DNA of 64,000 nucleotides from Lineus longissimus (taxonomy: Eukaryota; Nemertea; Pilidiophora; Heteronemertea; Lineidae), in the NCBI RefSeq assembly GCF_910592395.1, contig NC_088313.1:21096437-21160436 (forward strand), given 5' to 3'. The position numbers and the translations under genes were made by a program. The notes beneath the pieces were generated by a model. That model saw nothing but the letters and a program-made list of their open reading frames with translations. It had not been told where the DNA came from and made no database searches. The stretch's first letter is position 1. Each line of letters opens with the position of its first letter. Positions 41,106-56,000 of the stretch are shown here, one piece after another.

Positions 41106-43919
41106 CTATATACAGGGTGCTGACAGGCACTAAACAATCAAAATAATAACAAATGCATTTTTTACTGCTCCGCCAGCTGCTGAAGGAAGGAGAACCAACA
41201 TGTCAAACCAACAGTCAGTCCTTCAATACTCGACAGCTCAAGCAATTCTAATTACTAATAATTACTAACAATCAATCAATGATGACAGAGTCATCCAATC
41301 TGAACTAACATCATCTTTCAAACTCAAGTATACAAGATTAGATTGACTGGCGTCGCATGAAATGATCTCCTGCAATCTCCAAACAGCCCCGGAGCAATTT
41401 TTCTACATCTAATAGAGGTATAGGGCACCAGCTCTGCAGCACCTACTGTTACTAGGATATTGCATTGTCAAGACAGAGACGTAACATCAGTTTTGAGGTC
41501 AAAGTGACACATAACTAAGTGCTCATACCTTATTCTACAATTATTTTTTTTTGGTCACAGCCCTTGCATATTTCCTCACGCAGAGCTTGAACACTGCTAA
41601 CCCCGAAATATTTGTGAGCCTTTTCTTTTCGTGTTTACAGATAATTGTACCAATATGCAAAAGTTGCAACTACAGAAAACCGTCGCATAAAGGGGCCACA
41701 AATATTTCCGGGTCACAGTAATCATCCAGGCTCAATGATAAAGGAAACCCTTGTCAACAGCTAATTACTACCAAAGCTATCAGCTATGTGGATGCTCAAC
41801 AAGGACCAGTGAATTATTTAAAAGTTTACTTTCAACGTTTACTCATTTTTTTTCACAAGGGGCCATCCATTCAAATTGTATGCATCAATCACATCAACAG
41901 GCAAATCTTGGCTGATCTTTACCTTTCTTACCAAAAAGCCTTCTTTCACTGAGTTTCAGATGGGAATCAATGCATACAAAGTTTATGAATAGTGCCTTAT
42001 TATCATGCTATTTGTTTTTTACATTTTTCTTCTATATTACAAGTCATCAGAATTATGGCAAAGGCCTACAGTAGCTGCCTAAGATTCAACAACTTAAATT
42101 AGGAAGACGTATTATGACGAAACTGAGACCAGAGAGAACTAGAAAGAAAGGTCTCAACAACCCATTTAATGACAAATAATGTCAAATTACAAGCCTTACT
42201 TGAATGCTTCAACTGGTTTTGACACATCCAAAGCAGAGGGCAGCACCTACATGTGAAGAGTTATTTCTATTCAGTCTGCCTTAGAAAAGATGATTGTCCC
42301 AATTGTGTTGAGCCTAAAATCGGGCAAGATTTCATTGAACCACCAATTTCACATGTTTTGGATCTGCCACATTCAACAACAAATCACAAATCACAGAGCT
42401 GCTGAACTTGTAACATCATCCAATGTTTCAATTTGACGTCCAATATGGCAGTGATGAAACCATCTGTATCTCCTGTTATACATGTAGCTCAGTTCTCTAC
42501 AGGAAAAGTCATCAGAAGATATCAAGTTTGATAAAGAAAAAGCGATACTGACGACTCTGGATATATCAGAAATTTCTGAACGCATCAGAAGACAGTTTTC
42601 ATTGAAGCACAGTAATTTCTACCAACATTTACACTCCATACAGTACAAAGTAACCTGTATTCCAAGTGAAGTGTGTCTAGTTATTTACCACCTGTGACAG
42701 AAACCGAGTCAATAATGGTTTACAATGAAGCAAGTTTACTTAGCACTGGCTATACATTTCACTAGTCATATTATATGATATCACATCAATTTGCTGTGCT
42801 CTCAAGTTTCAGATCTATGTAGTGCTAAAGATCTAGTCATATAATCGTCCTAGTGCATCACTATCTTCGACAGACACAGACCACTGTACGCATCGTAAAC
42901 CTAACAATCATAGAACGTCACAACAAAATTCAACACACTTCACACAATTACACAGACTGAACATTGGCTGAGCTTTCCCTGTGTTCCTCCGTCTGACTCC
43001 AGAGCGAGGTGTGTTTATCCATCAGCCAGTGTCGAAGACAATCGGCGAAATATCAGCCATGCACTATCAGTCTAAACACGCTATTTACTACTTGTCAACG
43101 GTCTCTACAAACCCACTTACTATAAACCTCACCACTGTTCACTGAGGTTGGACACAAATCTGTATTGACCATTAAACACCATCCCATTAAAAGCGGTATA
43201 TTCATCTACTTAACAGCAACCAGACTAAAACCTATTTGCGGGCCTCAACTACATCAAATGCATCAGGACAGGGAACCAGCAACTACTGAAGTCAACTTTA
43301 GAACCCTGGAACGTCAACGTTTGTAGAAAATGGGAATGTTTTGCAAGATGGAATACATAGGAATTTTACTTTGACACTGAACACAATGTCTGTTTAAAAT
43401 ATTCCCTGACGTCACCAGTCCTCGACCCCTACGCATTATGATATTTCTGTGCATGGACAATATGATGATTGCACTTTTGCTTCAGGGTGGGATATTACAT
43501 GGATGCAATACAACACTGATTGTTACCCAAACCCCGTGATTCTCTGGTTTAATGATTCCAAACTTCTTCCTCAGGCAATAGATAATAAATATTCCCTAAA
43601 AAATAAATGCATTCTTATTCATCCAGAGTATCCCTGAGCGAGCAACAATACTCTCCCGACAGGGAGATATTGGGAGTTTGCAAGCTGCTAGTGGAATTGG
43701 AAGAGATTTTACTTGTTTCAAGGTAGGACCATGATCATGAGAATGACCGAGTCATCAATCTGGGACCTGTGCCCTCCCCTTGTTTCTCTGGTATTGACAG
43801 AAATCATGGTCCTAAGTATCACAGACAACCAGTCCCCATATGTTCTTCCTTGTAGGTTTTGAAGTCATTTAACACATTTTAAAAGGCTAAGACACCACGA
43901 AATGAGTGTCTTGTGTAGG

Positions 43920-44002
43920 TACAAGGCACGGATGACGGTCATGGCATTAACAGTTTGGACATGGTTTGATTGTGATCAACACTGTCTGATCCGTGCCTTG
44001 TA
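43920..44002 (-). other. 14-bp stem-loop just after the SLC7 stop codon
   Basis: TACAAGGCACGGAT (43920-43933) is the exact reverse complement of ATCCGTGCCTTGTA (43989-44002), separated by 55 bases. In the SLC7 mRNA the stem begins 31 bases after the stop codon. It could be a 3' UTR structure affecting stability or translation; no named element is recognised. Confidence 0.5.
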
Positions 44003-44033
44003 GAGTCCAAGTGGTAATTGCCCAGCGAGCTCC

Positions 44034-47000
44034 TCAATCCTCATGGGCCTCCTCGGGGATAACCATCAGTAACTTCTGGATTATGGCAGTACCCTTATCT
44101 GAAAAGACAAAAACAACATTTATGACCTCATGTGAGTGTCAAGTCATAAACTAAGCAACAACAAATAAACCTTTATTACCAATTAAGATAGGGAAAGTAA
44201 TATCACAAACTAATGAGGAGGGGAAAATGCCTGGGCCTGGATCCTTTCTTACAAGACAACATAAGCTGGCATTTTTTAAAGACTATTGCAAATTTTAAAA
44301 GGTTTTTTCTGAGCTCTATGATTTCCCTTTGCTTTCCCACATTGAACTGAAGGCTCAAGTTAGCAGTCCAATGTGAATACAGTGACCGGAGACATTGTAC
44401 TAACAGAACATAACCTACCCATCATTCTGTTGAAGACCTTTGGTTTTCGCTTCCAAGCGATGAAAATGATGTAGACTGGTATTCCAGTGGCAATGATGAG
44501 ACATCCCATTCCTGTAAAAGGACGCACAGACATAGAAGACACTGTATTCGTCGGAAGAAGTTATGCGGCAAAATATTTACATTTTTGATCAGAAGTCTTG
44601 ATTTGCAGAAGACCTGATTGTCATGAGCACTGTAGCCTCCATGATCTTTCTATAAGAAGAGTCATGACAAACTCATACGTGGACCAATCATTTCCTCTGA
44701 AACTACATGTATGACCTGAACAATGATTACAGGTATCTTTGCTCCATGTCAAAAGCAAAGAGATCTTGATATTGTAATAAGTCAAGAGTCACCTGAGTTC
44801 CACTATCATTCAAGTGTGACTTTCTCCTTACCTGTTTCCGTTGGGCTAGCGTAGAGAGGTACAATCACCAAGAACACAGAACAGCAACAATACAAGATCG
44901 GCCAGAATATGTTCACCTGGAAAGCAAAACAGAAATATCAAGTATTGACGACCACTGTGAGTATTCGGCCGCTTAGGAGAAACTTTTCTCACGACACAAC
45001 TATTCACTGGAAAGCTCTTGACGAAACCTTTCTAATCATATCAATGGTGTCAGGACCGATGGTCTTTTGAGCGAGGGGAGGGTAAACTACTGTCAGTTGG
45101 CCGGCCCTCTTTGTACATTCCCTAGAGGGCTTTCAAAAACAATCCTAGCCAAATAATATCGACAGTTTTTTCAATCCTCCTCACCTTGATTGGGCGTTCC
45201 ATCTTTGGTCTCTTCCACCGGAACCACAAGAGCACAAACACTGATAGTCCAATCGAAAGCCAGTTGACGAACGCTACGTAGTTGATTAAAGCGTACATAT
45301 CAGTCGAGCAGAGGTAGACTAACGACGTCAGTCCCATGAAGATGACGGCAGGTGCGGGCGTCATGCGCTGAACCTGAACATAGCTCAGCACTTGTGGCAT
45401 ATGGCCTTCACGGGCGCCCACGTAGAACAACCTGGATGGAGGGAAAGTCAAGCAAACATAGAGACATTTGATGATGTGGAAAACGTTTGTTTATGTTATT
45501 ATTGCAGATATCAAAGTATCCACTACTCTTGTTGCTATACATGTATATCATCCCATTTGTTTTCAAACATGGTAAAAAAACAAGGTCAGAGCGATCGCAG
45601 ACTTTTTGAGAAGTTAAATCAACTGTTCTGGATACATTTAGGCCTAATGGATCAACAAGGTTTATAGGTAAACTTGAGGCCAAAGATTGTCTAAATCTTC
45701 TTATTTGTCATAAAGCTGCTCTCGGTTTAGTATTAGCATGCAATTACCTTTCACACTTCATAAGATTTGAGAATCAGTAATCTGCCGGGGGCCGAGATTG
45801 GCAAGCTGCCTGTTCCCCACTAAAGTACATAATTTCCACAAACCAGTACAGATTGATTATTTCATCAGCTTGGTCTAAGGCCCAAGTGTTGGCATCCTGC
45901 CCAGAACTTTGCAAGTACCGGTATGTAACAGAGTCAATTCTGGTTGCGGCAGGTTCCGTAAAAACTCAACAAAAAACCCCACAATGGTCTATTCATATTT
46001 GCCATATAGTCACCGAGTCAATGGCCATTCATGTACGACCAATACAAAGAGGGTGTGTGCCATGATTTTAGGCCATGCCAACACCTACACTAGTGAAGAG
46101 TAAACAAACAAAATCAGGCTTCCTGTGAGTAACTCCCTTAACAGTACAGGGTGACAAGTCACAAGAATACACCTTTTTTAACACAACGGGCAGATTTCAG
46201 CAGGTGTAAATTTTTCATTTTTTTTCTTGCAAAATAGACTTGGATACCCACACCCCTATAACTGACTGACCATGAGCAGGAAATCCAGTAATAAACATAC
46301 CTTGATGTGGTGAAAAGAATGCCGTTGACCCCGCCAAATGTGGATAGTGACACAAAGACTGGCATAACCCACCACATGACGCCATACAATCTGTTTGAAA
46401 ACGTCTGAAAGTGAGGAAGAAATCAATGTGTTATAGTTGGTTCAAGAATGGTGGCAGCTGTGACCATGTAACAACCATCTAATTAAGCAGGAAACACGAT
46501 CAAAGATTGTGGCTCATGAAGTGTAAATATAAACAAAGAAAGGCAGAGATTCAGAATCACAGACTCAATTGATGAAGTTGTTCCACCAACATTGGTCGGG
46601 GTATAATGGAGATTTTCCTTTTTTGGAATGCCAAGGTGGCACAGTTTTAACCTCATCAGCCTGACATGATCAACAGTCTGGGAAGACCCTGCATTTGACT
46701 CAATACCCACTGAGTGACTTATCTTCTTTGAAGAACCCTCCCTAGTCTATAAATACCACAACTATAGATCTGTTGCTCTCATAACAATCCTTTATTCTTT
46801 TCATGACCCACCATCACAACATCAAAGGAGCCCATGGTGAATGCTTTTAGGCTAATGAATGTTGACTTTTACGATAAAAGAGAAGTTATCCACAGGGAGG
46901 CAGACGTCGGATTGCATGAGACAAGCACAACCAGACACTTTCTGACATTGGCCATAATATGGTCGAGTGGCTGTTTTGTTCGATTTCACTCATTTTTCCC

Positions 47001-50000
47001 CAACATGATTCATGACTGATTGGTAAATAAACCCAAAATGCTTATCGTCTGAATGATGTTTTCAACTTACCACCGCCACGGCCGATGAGGAGAGAATCTC
47101 TTCAGGAGACACTGTGGTGAAGTAGGCGACATTGGCGAGGACATACGTGAGCATCACCAAGATACACGAGATCCAGATAGCTTTGGGAAGGTTCCTGAAA
47201 CACAAACACATAGGAATAGAGGTTAGACTCTCATCAGAGGACACTGTGGTGAAGTACACAGAGTAAGATGACACTATCAAGGAAAGCTTTTCTGGCCAAA
47301 AACAGGCCCTGTTAGGGTTGTCACTCAGTACCTGTGCTTGGGACTTGTTCTCATCCCCGAGAAGCAGAGTAGACCTGCAATACTTCTCTTACCATAACAT
47401 GTTCATATTAAAGTATTTGTAAGAAAACAACAAAATTCTGTTATGAAGAAATGCCATTGCCAGTGATCAATATTTCGACTTCAAAGCATTTCAATTTGCT
47501 CTAGAGATTACTTTTAGCCTTGGTGTACCGGTAATGTATCGTCTGGTGTGCATTTCTATAACCAGGAGGGAAAGATGTCATCAAAATGAGCCGATTTCGA
47601 GGGATGTTTTGATATCACCAAGGGCACTAGCTTCGCAATCCCAGACATAGGTTTTTTAAGGTAATCATGGAATGTCTGAGCTGATGCAATGGTTCAACTC
47701 CCTAAAATTGGCAAGCAGTCAATGCACTGAAGGAATCCCATTTCATTCTATGCATGAATGGAAGTCATTTGAAATGTAGGGTGACTTATGAATTAATCAT
47801 GGAGTAATATTTTTACCATTTACTACATAGTTTAAATGCAGTTATTCCAGCTTAATAACAATGCGGTCTCACAGGGTTGGCCGACATTGTACTGAACTCC
47901 AGGAGGTCAGCTGAGCCATTGCCACAAGACATTGTTAGCTTAAGACACACTCATACTTGAAACATACCAATTACCATGAAATAACATGAATACTTGTGAA
48001 AAGCAAATAAGCTCAGATCAGGAAGAGATTCATATCAGCCAGTTTTGTTGTGAAACTTATACATGTATGCCCTACTAAATCAGAAGTATTTGTTCATGGA
48101 GATGGTGGAGCTGTGGTGTTCACTAGGTCTGTTCTTGGTTTATCACGAGCTAGGTCAAGACTGCGAGCGTTATTACCAACTCAATTTCTGATCATGATGA
48201 TGGCAACCCTGGAACTGTCTCACTCCCATGCCTTACAGCTGTGTCAACTGCAGCAGTCTAATGATCTAGTATTCATGCATGGCTCTGCACCTAATGATTC
48301 AGTTTTATCATGTCTGACAGTGGATGACAGCTTGGCCAAGCTGTGTAAACAATGAATAATTCAGGTGAAAAAGACAACACAGAATATACAGCCTTTGTAA
48401 AATCTAGTTGTGGAGATCCCATTAGCCAAGTTGACATTGTAAAAGGGCAAATGTCCATCTCAGACATCATTCGACAGATGAGAACATTGGTACTCCACTA
48501 ATTGCACTTGAAATGTAGGTTGATTGGCTTTTCAAACACTCAATCACTTTCCATTACTGATCAATACAAGTCACTGTACCAGTAATCAGCTGACCAACAA
48601 TGCCTTGAGTAAGTATGCATGTACCATACTTAACACGTCATACACCATGTTTCAAACCAATTGTGGACAACCTTGTGGCTATTGTGACCTTGGGACAGAT
48701 TTTATGGACACATTGTTTTCAATAATGCACTTTACACCACTGCACTTGTCTTGAATAATCAAGTCTGGGTTACTTTTTTTCACCCTTTGACTTTCACTTG
48801 AACTTCCTACTTAAGAGTTTCTATCAACTCAACACAAAGTGTAACAATTTTGGACTTGCATCATCATTGGTCCAAGGCTCTACAAGTGATCAATATTTAA
48901 GAGGTACCAATACCCCATTATCCTGAATTTCCAACTGCTTCTCTCTCAAGAGGAACAATTATGAGTCCTTCCCCTCGGTGGGACACTCTCATTATCTACA
49001 GTTATATAAAGGCCTGGCTTTAAGCTGTCATCAAAACTGAATGACCATGATACAACATCCCCTTTATATTCTTCAACTGCAATTTACGGCTCTAGGAAAA
49101 TTCGTCCCCGGATAATTCGTCCCCGGAAAACTCGTCCCCGGAAAATTCGTCCCCGAGAAAATTTGTCCCTGGAAAATTCGTCCCCGAGGAAAATTCGTCC
49201 CCAGATAATTCGTCCCCGTGGATAATTCGTCCCTGGAAAATTCGTCCCTGAGGAAAATTCGTCCCCGGAATATACGTCCCCGAGGATAATTCGTCCCCGG
49301 AAAATTTAACAAAAGTTGAAAGTTTCCGACATTACTTTCTAGTAATAACTACTACCTACTCCTTTCGACTTTTCTCATTCAGTGTTATATCTCTATTTAC
49401 TACCCTACTAGCTAGTTACCTACTCCACCTTTTTTCATAGTAGGTAGAGGTAGGCAGGCAAAATAAATTTTTTTTTCTTCAAATAAGTATTTTTACTGGT
49501 CAGAATGAAAGAAAAGCTCTAAATTCTTCCATAAAATATTTTGCCTGCCTACCCTACCTACTATAAAAATAGTGGGGTAGGCAACTAGCTAGTAGGGTAG
49601 TAAAGAGAGATATTACACTGAATGAGAAAAATCGAAAGTAGTAGTTATTACTACAGTCCATTCGACAAGACTTAAGGGTCTTAGAAAGTAAAGTCAGAAA
49701 CTTTTAACTTTGTAAAATTTTCTGGGGACGAATTATTTTCGGGGACAAATTTTCCTAGGGGACGAATTATCCAGGGACGAATTTTCCTTGGGGACGAATT
49801 ATCCGGGGACGAATTATCCGGGGACGAATTTTCCTAGGGGACGAATTATCCTCGGGGACGAATTATCCGGGGACGAATTTGCGGGGACGAATTTTCCGGG
49901 GACGAATTATCCGGGGACGAATTTTCCTGTAACCGCAATTTACACACTGATCAATCACCAATATCTTTGGTTATTCCAGACTGTGTGTCTACATTACGCT

Positions 50001-53000
50001 ACGAGTAACGATCAGCTTGTATTTATTTAATTATACTTACTTGACAGGGTCTTTCAACTCCTCCACAACAAAGTTCAAGTAGTTCCTGGAATAACATAAA
50101 GATATCATTGTAATTTACCTGGACATGAGAGATTAAGAACAGTTTGGCAATTTCTTTGTTTTATTTTCTCACATATTCTGCTCAAACTATTTCTTTCAGT
50201 TTCATATGAACTGCTTGATTTGATTGGCACTTTGATATACAGGCGGCCTGTCAATACCTGTGTGGATGATCCAGCAAAGTCTTGTTTGGGGAAAGCGGAG
50301 GATTGCAAAATAAGAGCACTGTCAACTTTCAGCTGAGATACATACCATCCATTGTAAGCGAAGAGACCGGAGTAGAATGCCAGTGACCACTCGCCTACAT
50401 TCATGATCGTGCCTTCGAAGGGGTCCTTGAAATGCTGGTAGCGACCTAGAATGAGAAAGGACAACAACATCAATGTCAGTCAGAGACCAGTGTTCTCAGT
50501 TTCTTACACAGAGACTGTCAACTTTTGTAATAAATGGCAGGCAGTGGTTAACAAGCACCAAACCAGGGACACATCTGAGAATAGGGCTGATACAGTGCTT
50601 TAGTTTGGTATCAAGTTAAACGTGGGCGACTCCATCTTCATCTTCCCAAGAAGTTCATCCAAGGCATCAAAAGATTAGCAACCAATCCCCTCAGATGTCT
50701 CACGTATTGATTCCCTGTCAATACAGAGAGTCTAAAGCCCCGTCATCAAGATGAATGGAATATACACCAAGTGAGGTGTCCTCTAACTATGGAATCTCTG
50801 TTTATGCCTCGATCATCAGCACAGTGCAAATCAAATTTATAATTCTTTGAAGAAGACACCATGGTCATCCTATAAAGGCAGTTCTCTTTAGAGAGATATC
50901 GTACATGTACATTATAAAATATGATTAGTTCTCTCTGGCAGATTCGAGATGGGGGATTACTGGGTCTCAGCTTGCTATAGTTCACTGCGTGGGTTGCTGG
51001 CACTCTGCCAAAGTTTTGATGAAGACGAGAGCAGACTTCAAGTCAGGGCTTCTTCTTGACAAATCTGATAATAGCAAGCCAACCAGAGCAGTTTCAGGGT
51101 AAACAAAACACTCAATGTGTTCAAAAGCAGGAGCATAATAAACTTGAATTGGCACATTCCACCATCATTATAAAAAATGTCAACATTGTCATTATTTCCA
51201 GCTCTGAGTCCGAGCCTGTCAAAACTCATTTCAATCACCGAACCTTACTACCACGCCACATTACAACGTGTATACTGATAAATTGGAGACCACTTTACAC
51301 TGGTTCTATAACTGGTTGTGCTCAGCAGGGAGTAAGCCAATCAATTGTACGCATTGAAATGCTCACATTGGTGCATATGTACATTCCATTTTACTTGGTT
51401 TGGAAATGAAAGCCATTGAGTCAACTTTTTGAAAATTGTTCACGGCCAAGGGGTCAGCAATTCAACCATTCAAGATGCAAAGAGTTAGCATCACCAATCA
51501 CAAAAGGGTTATTTAATGTGAAAACGGATAAGACAGGTTTTGTCCTCGATCAATAAATCGCTTGCGATCAATACAGATAATTGATTTAGGAACCATGTGA
51601 TCGAATCTCAGCCAATCACTCAAACCATAACAAATGACAAACTAATCCTGTTAGGCAGCATTCCGAGGCAGCCGTTATCCCTTCGTGTGATAAGTAACGA
51701 GATAATGGATTAAGAGAGACGATGACCTTTACAGGAGTCTGTGCTGCACTGTCGGTATTCATTGTACATACCATGATTACTTCATGTTGGAAAGAAGGGG
51801 CACCTTTAGGTAGAGCAAGCTAAATGGCAAATATGGATGCAGGACTATAGATTATACATGGAAGATCATGAAGATGGGTCGCAAGACTCAAGTGGTTCAT
51901 AGAAGGACCATGTCATTTAATTTAAAATTGAAGATACTGTATTTCACTTTTCAGGTCAATAACCTGATGAACTCAATCATTGTTAAGTGTAGACCTCATG
52001 CTAGTCACCTAATCTGATACCAATCATGCTAATGGATGTCGACAGGTGCCTTTCCCATCCAACACTCGGCATCAACAGACATCAAATTGGAAAACACAGC
52101 AGAAACATGATAATGTGGACATTACAAATACAGTGCATCAATTACTGTTGCCAGTAGCTTACACCATGTACACTATGTTACAGCAATTAGATTATGTATA
52201 AAATCAAAAAATTGTTGTGACTGACTGTTATGGCATACACTGTTAATGAATTTTTATATTTATGTTTGACGATTATGGGTTCAGACTCTGAGCAAAATCA
52301 TATCATTCATGTCATTAGTATGACCAAGTACGGATTATGGATTTAATCTATACTTGGTATGACATGATCATAATTTACCATCACTTCCAATTCAAACCCT
52401 GATTGAGCATGGTACACGTTTATGACATCACCCAAGGACATGATCAGTATATTGAAGTTCAGAGAACTTGACATTGTCGGCAATTATAGCCAACAATGGT
52501 AATAACTGATTGTATTTGTATTGTTTATTGGCCAGCATTTTGACATCTTTTGACAGGTCTCGGTCTCTCACTCAGTTTAAACTGGAATCAGACCAAGGAT
52601 TGCTTTAGTCCTCTGGGCAAAGATATGTTTCAAAGACTGTGGCTGCAGTGCCAAGCTCAAATGCCAATTCTCTCAGTACACAACATGGTATTACCAGGCA
52701 TGCCAGGACACATATCTACAGCTTTACTACAATATTCCTTCAGATTATCCCACACCAATGAACAACCAAAACACTTATCATGTGCATACTTACCAAGTCC
52801 AATCTGGACAAATCCCGTTATGATGATCAGGATCAGGGCCAAGACCTTGGCGTAGGTGAAGATGTCTTGTACCCGCGTCGCCCATTTCACGTCGAAACAG
52901 TTGATGAACGTCAGAATAGCTGGAAGATACAAAACATCAACAAATCAGTTTGGAGTACTTTTGTCGTTGGCTTTGAGACCATTTAATACTTGTTTACCGT

Positions 53001-56000
53001 ATTCAATCTACCTGGTATAATTTCAAAGGTTTTACACAATGCAGCATTCCAGTATGATATGAGTGATGTTGCTTGTCAATACTTTCTACTTTAGGCCATT
53101 TTGAACGTGCAGTACCACAGGTTTAGAACTTCATACAACCAAAATGTCATTCAATGATTTTATTCCAATTTATGACTCTTAAGTTGGAGAAGATCAATAA
53201 CAGAACATACTTCATTTCAGAATGACAACATGTTCTTGCAGCTGCTGAATTTACAATGCATGTATGATATTTCTCCCATTCCTCATACATGTAAACCGGT
53301 ACATCACACATCCTATCAAACCTCATGAAATACAGTCAACTGAACTGACGACCAAGCTATGGCGTGTGGGGATCACACAACCTCAAAACGTTCTTTACTA
53401 AATGAAGGAGAGCCCCCCCCCCCCCGACCGGCCAGCGATTCATACTTACTAATACAAACAACGGTCAGTAACACCACTGCACTGTCTGGCTGGGCACAGC
53501 CTGGAAACAATGGCTCGATAACGTAGTACGCAAACGTCAGCGCCACGATTGCCTGTGAACATGGGCGTACAATCATACACTCCACCCAAAGTCTTAGAAA
53601 AGCCAAGAAGGGTCCGAAGGCTTCCAAAATGTATGCGTAATCTGCCCCCGATCGTGTGATGCTGGTACCAAGTTCAGCGTAACAATACGCTCCGACCATG
53701 GAGAAGAGTCCACATAAGATCCACACAACTAGTGAGAAGCCAACACTGCCGGAATGAAGGAGAACTCCTTTCGGGCTTACAAAGATACCCGATCCAATTA
53801 TACTGCCAACAATCACTGTGACTCCATTTAGTAGTGAGATTTTGGGCTTCAAATTGACCGTTTCCGAGTAGACTGATGTGTTGCTCTCAATGAGACCACT
53901 CTCATCTTGACCTGGCACCTTCAGGTGCCGTCCATTGCTCGGGTTCACCCCGTTCTGGTCGATTTTCGAGTACTCTTTTGAGGGAGATTTTGAGGGAGAC
54001 TTATTGGCAGCCATTTTCAATCTGATGAAATACCCTGTCTGTCGAATTGACCCTAGTTACAGTTTTTGGATCACAGAAAAGTCGCTGAATACAGTAACTT
54101 CAATAAGAAATCGACAGTTCTAACTGATCACAACCTATTCAACTATCTTCTGGCACCTTTTGATTCGAAATATTCGACCACGATTTAGAGAAAAGCCGGG
54201 AAATTTGTTATCGTTGTTTACGATCCACGTGTGCAATGTACTGTATGGGGGATTCCAAGCACCTGCGCAATGACGTCACTTGGAGTTTCCTAGAATTTAG
54301 TTTCACGTAGTTTCAAGCTGGCCAATCCGGGTTGGCCCTTTTGGCGCGAAATGTTCATCAAACTCGCCCCAGTGCCGAAATTTAAAAAGCGTTGTAAGGA
54401 ACGAAATCAGCGCCTCTAGTGTCAAGATTGGCCCATTATATAGCCCATCCTGAGGAAATCAGGGGTTAATGTTCGCTTCTCCGGCGGAGAATGTATATAT
54501 CCTCAGGATGAGCCTCGGTCCGCTATGCTGTGGGGACGAAGTCTTAGTCCCCAAACGGATGCGTTGCGGATCGAGGCTAATGGGCTAACAAATTGGCCTG
54601 AATGAAAACGTGCTTTACTACAAAGCGGAAGTGATAGTAAATCATTTCCCGGGAACATTTCACCAGTGAGGTAATAACTTCCTGATTCCGCATTCAGCTA
54701 GCGTGAAGGAAATATATTCCTCGTTAGAATCAAATAGTCAAACCCATTAATTTCTCTCAAGGTATAAGTATAACAGATAAGGCAAGATTTTCTTTTCTGT
54801 ATCCATATTTCATTTCGAAATAAGACAAGATTCAGCTAGACTCCCGGGGCAGTCCATTGCAGTCCAGTGGGTCGGACCCGTCCCTCCCCCAGATTGGCCC
54901 GGCTGCCTCGGTAGTCCACTAACGAAGAGGCGTGGCACCGTCCGTACAAATACAGAACGCCCATGATGTCGTATCCTGAACTTCGGGAGCATCTTTTACC
55001 CTCAATCAGATTTTAAACATCCGTGCACTGGCGCGCCGTCTGCCGAAAACTGGAGAAACGACAATGGAACAACCGACAAGACGACTGAAGTGGAATGGTT
55101 GGACTGCCGTGTGTGTAGACTCTTTCAGTCTCTTCCATACAGAGACTGGTACTTGACGGCATTTCACTCGCCATAAACTAGATTAGGGGGCGTCCCATTC
55201 CGGTGTCCGGTCACGAGTTTCTAACAAAGATGGGCAACCTCGAGTGAAGGAATACCAGAGCGCTCGGTATTAATAGTACATTCGCTGTATGCACGGCTCG
55301 CCTCGGGTAAACCAATGAGGCCTTCTCGACCCTCACCTGCGCGGCGGATAGGGTCGAGGTTACCTGGACTAAATGCCATGCGACAGATGGCACCAGTGCG
55401 CCGAGCAGCATCACATTAGAGAGGTTTCGATAATGCACATTATGAAGTTTGCGGACCGCGATCTTGGCCTAGACCATTGGTTTCTTCAGCCATAAGTACA
55501 CACTCCTGACCATCATTGAATAGTCGGGGGGCGGGTCACAATTCTCCCGTAATAATGTATTATAACTGGCTATTTATTGTTTGGTTGTGCCAGTAAAGAC
55601 CAATTTGATCTCCAAGGATGTTCTCCCGTTGTCCTTAACAGAGTCTACTTACCAATGCAGACCGCAGCCAGCAAAACAACAGCTTCATCTGGTGGTTCAC
55701 AGCTCGGGAAGACAGGTTGCACAACATAGTAGGCAAAGACAAGCGCGACGATGGTGGTGGTACAAGGACGGATGATGAGACACTCGATCCAGATCCGCAG
55801 GAAAGCGACAAAAGGTCCGAATGCCTCGAGGATGTAGGAGTAGTCTGCTCCAGACTTGGGAATCATGAGGCCCAGCTCGGCGTAACACCAGGCTCCCATC
55901 ATTGAAAACAAACCACAGATAATCCATATTATGAGTGACAGTCCCACACTACCCGTGTGCATGAGCACACCCTTCGGGCTCACAAATATCCCTGATCCTA

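Larger units (their letters stand above)
38790..44033. other. Convergent 3' flanks of polyamine oxidase (+) and SLC7 (-)
   Basis: No coding gene is recognised. The left part is the oxidase 3' UTR up to about 39370. The right part, on the minus strand below 44034, should be SLC7 3' UTR; ATTAAA on the minus strand (TTTAAT at 42169-42174 and 40415-40420) are possible but unproven polyadenylation signals. Two RNA-like hairpins lie here (41037-41105 and 43920-44002, separate entries). Confidence 0.5.

Noticed and set aside
49073-50030. Gly-Thr-Asn-rich periodic proteins on both strands
   Set aside because: They are translations of the 13-15-bp units in the foldback element arms.
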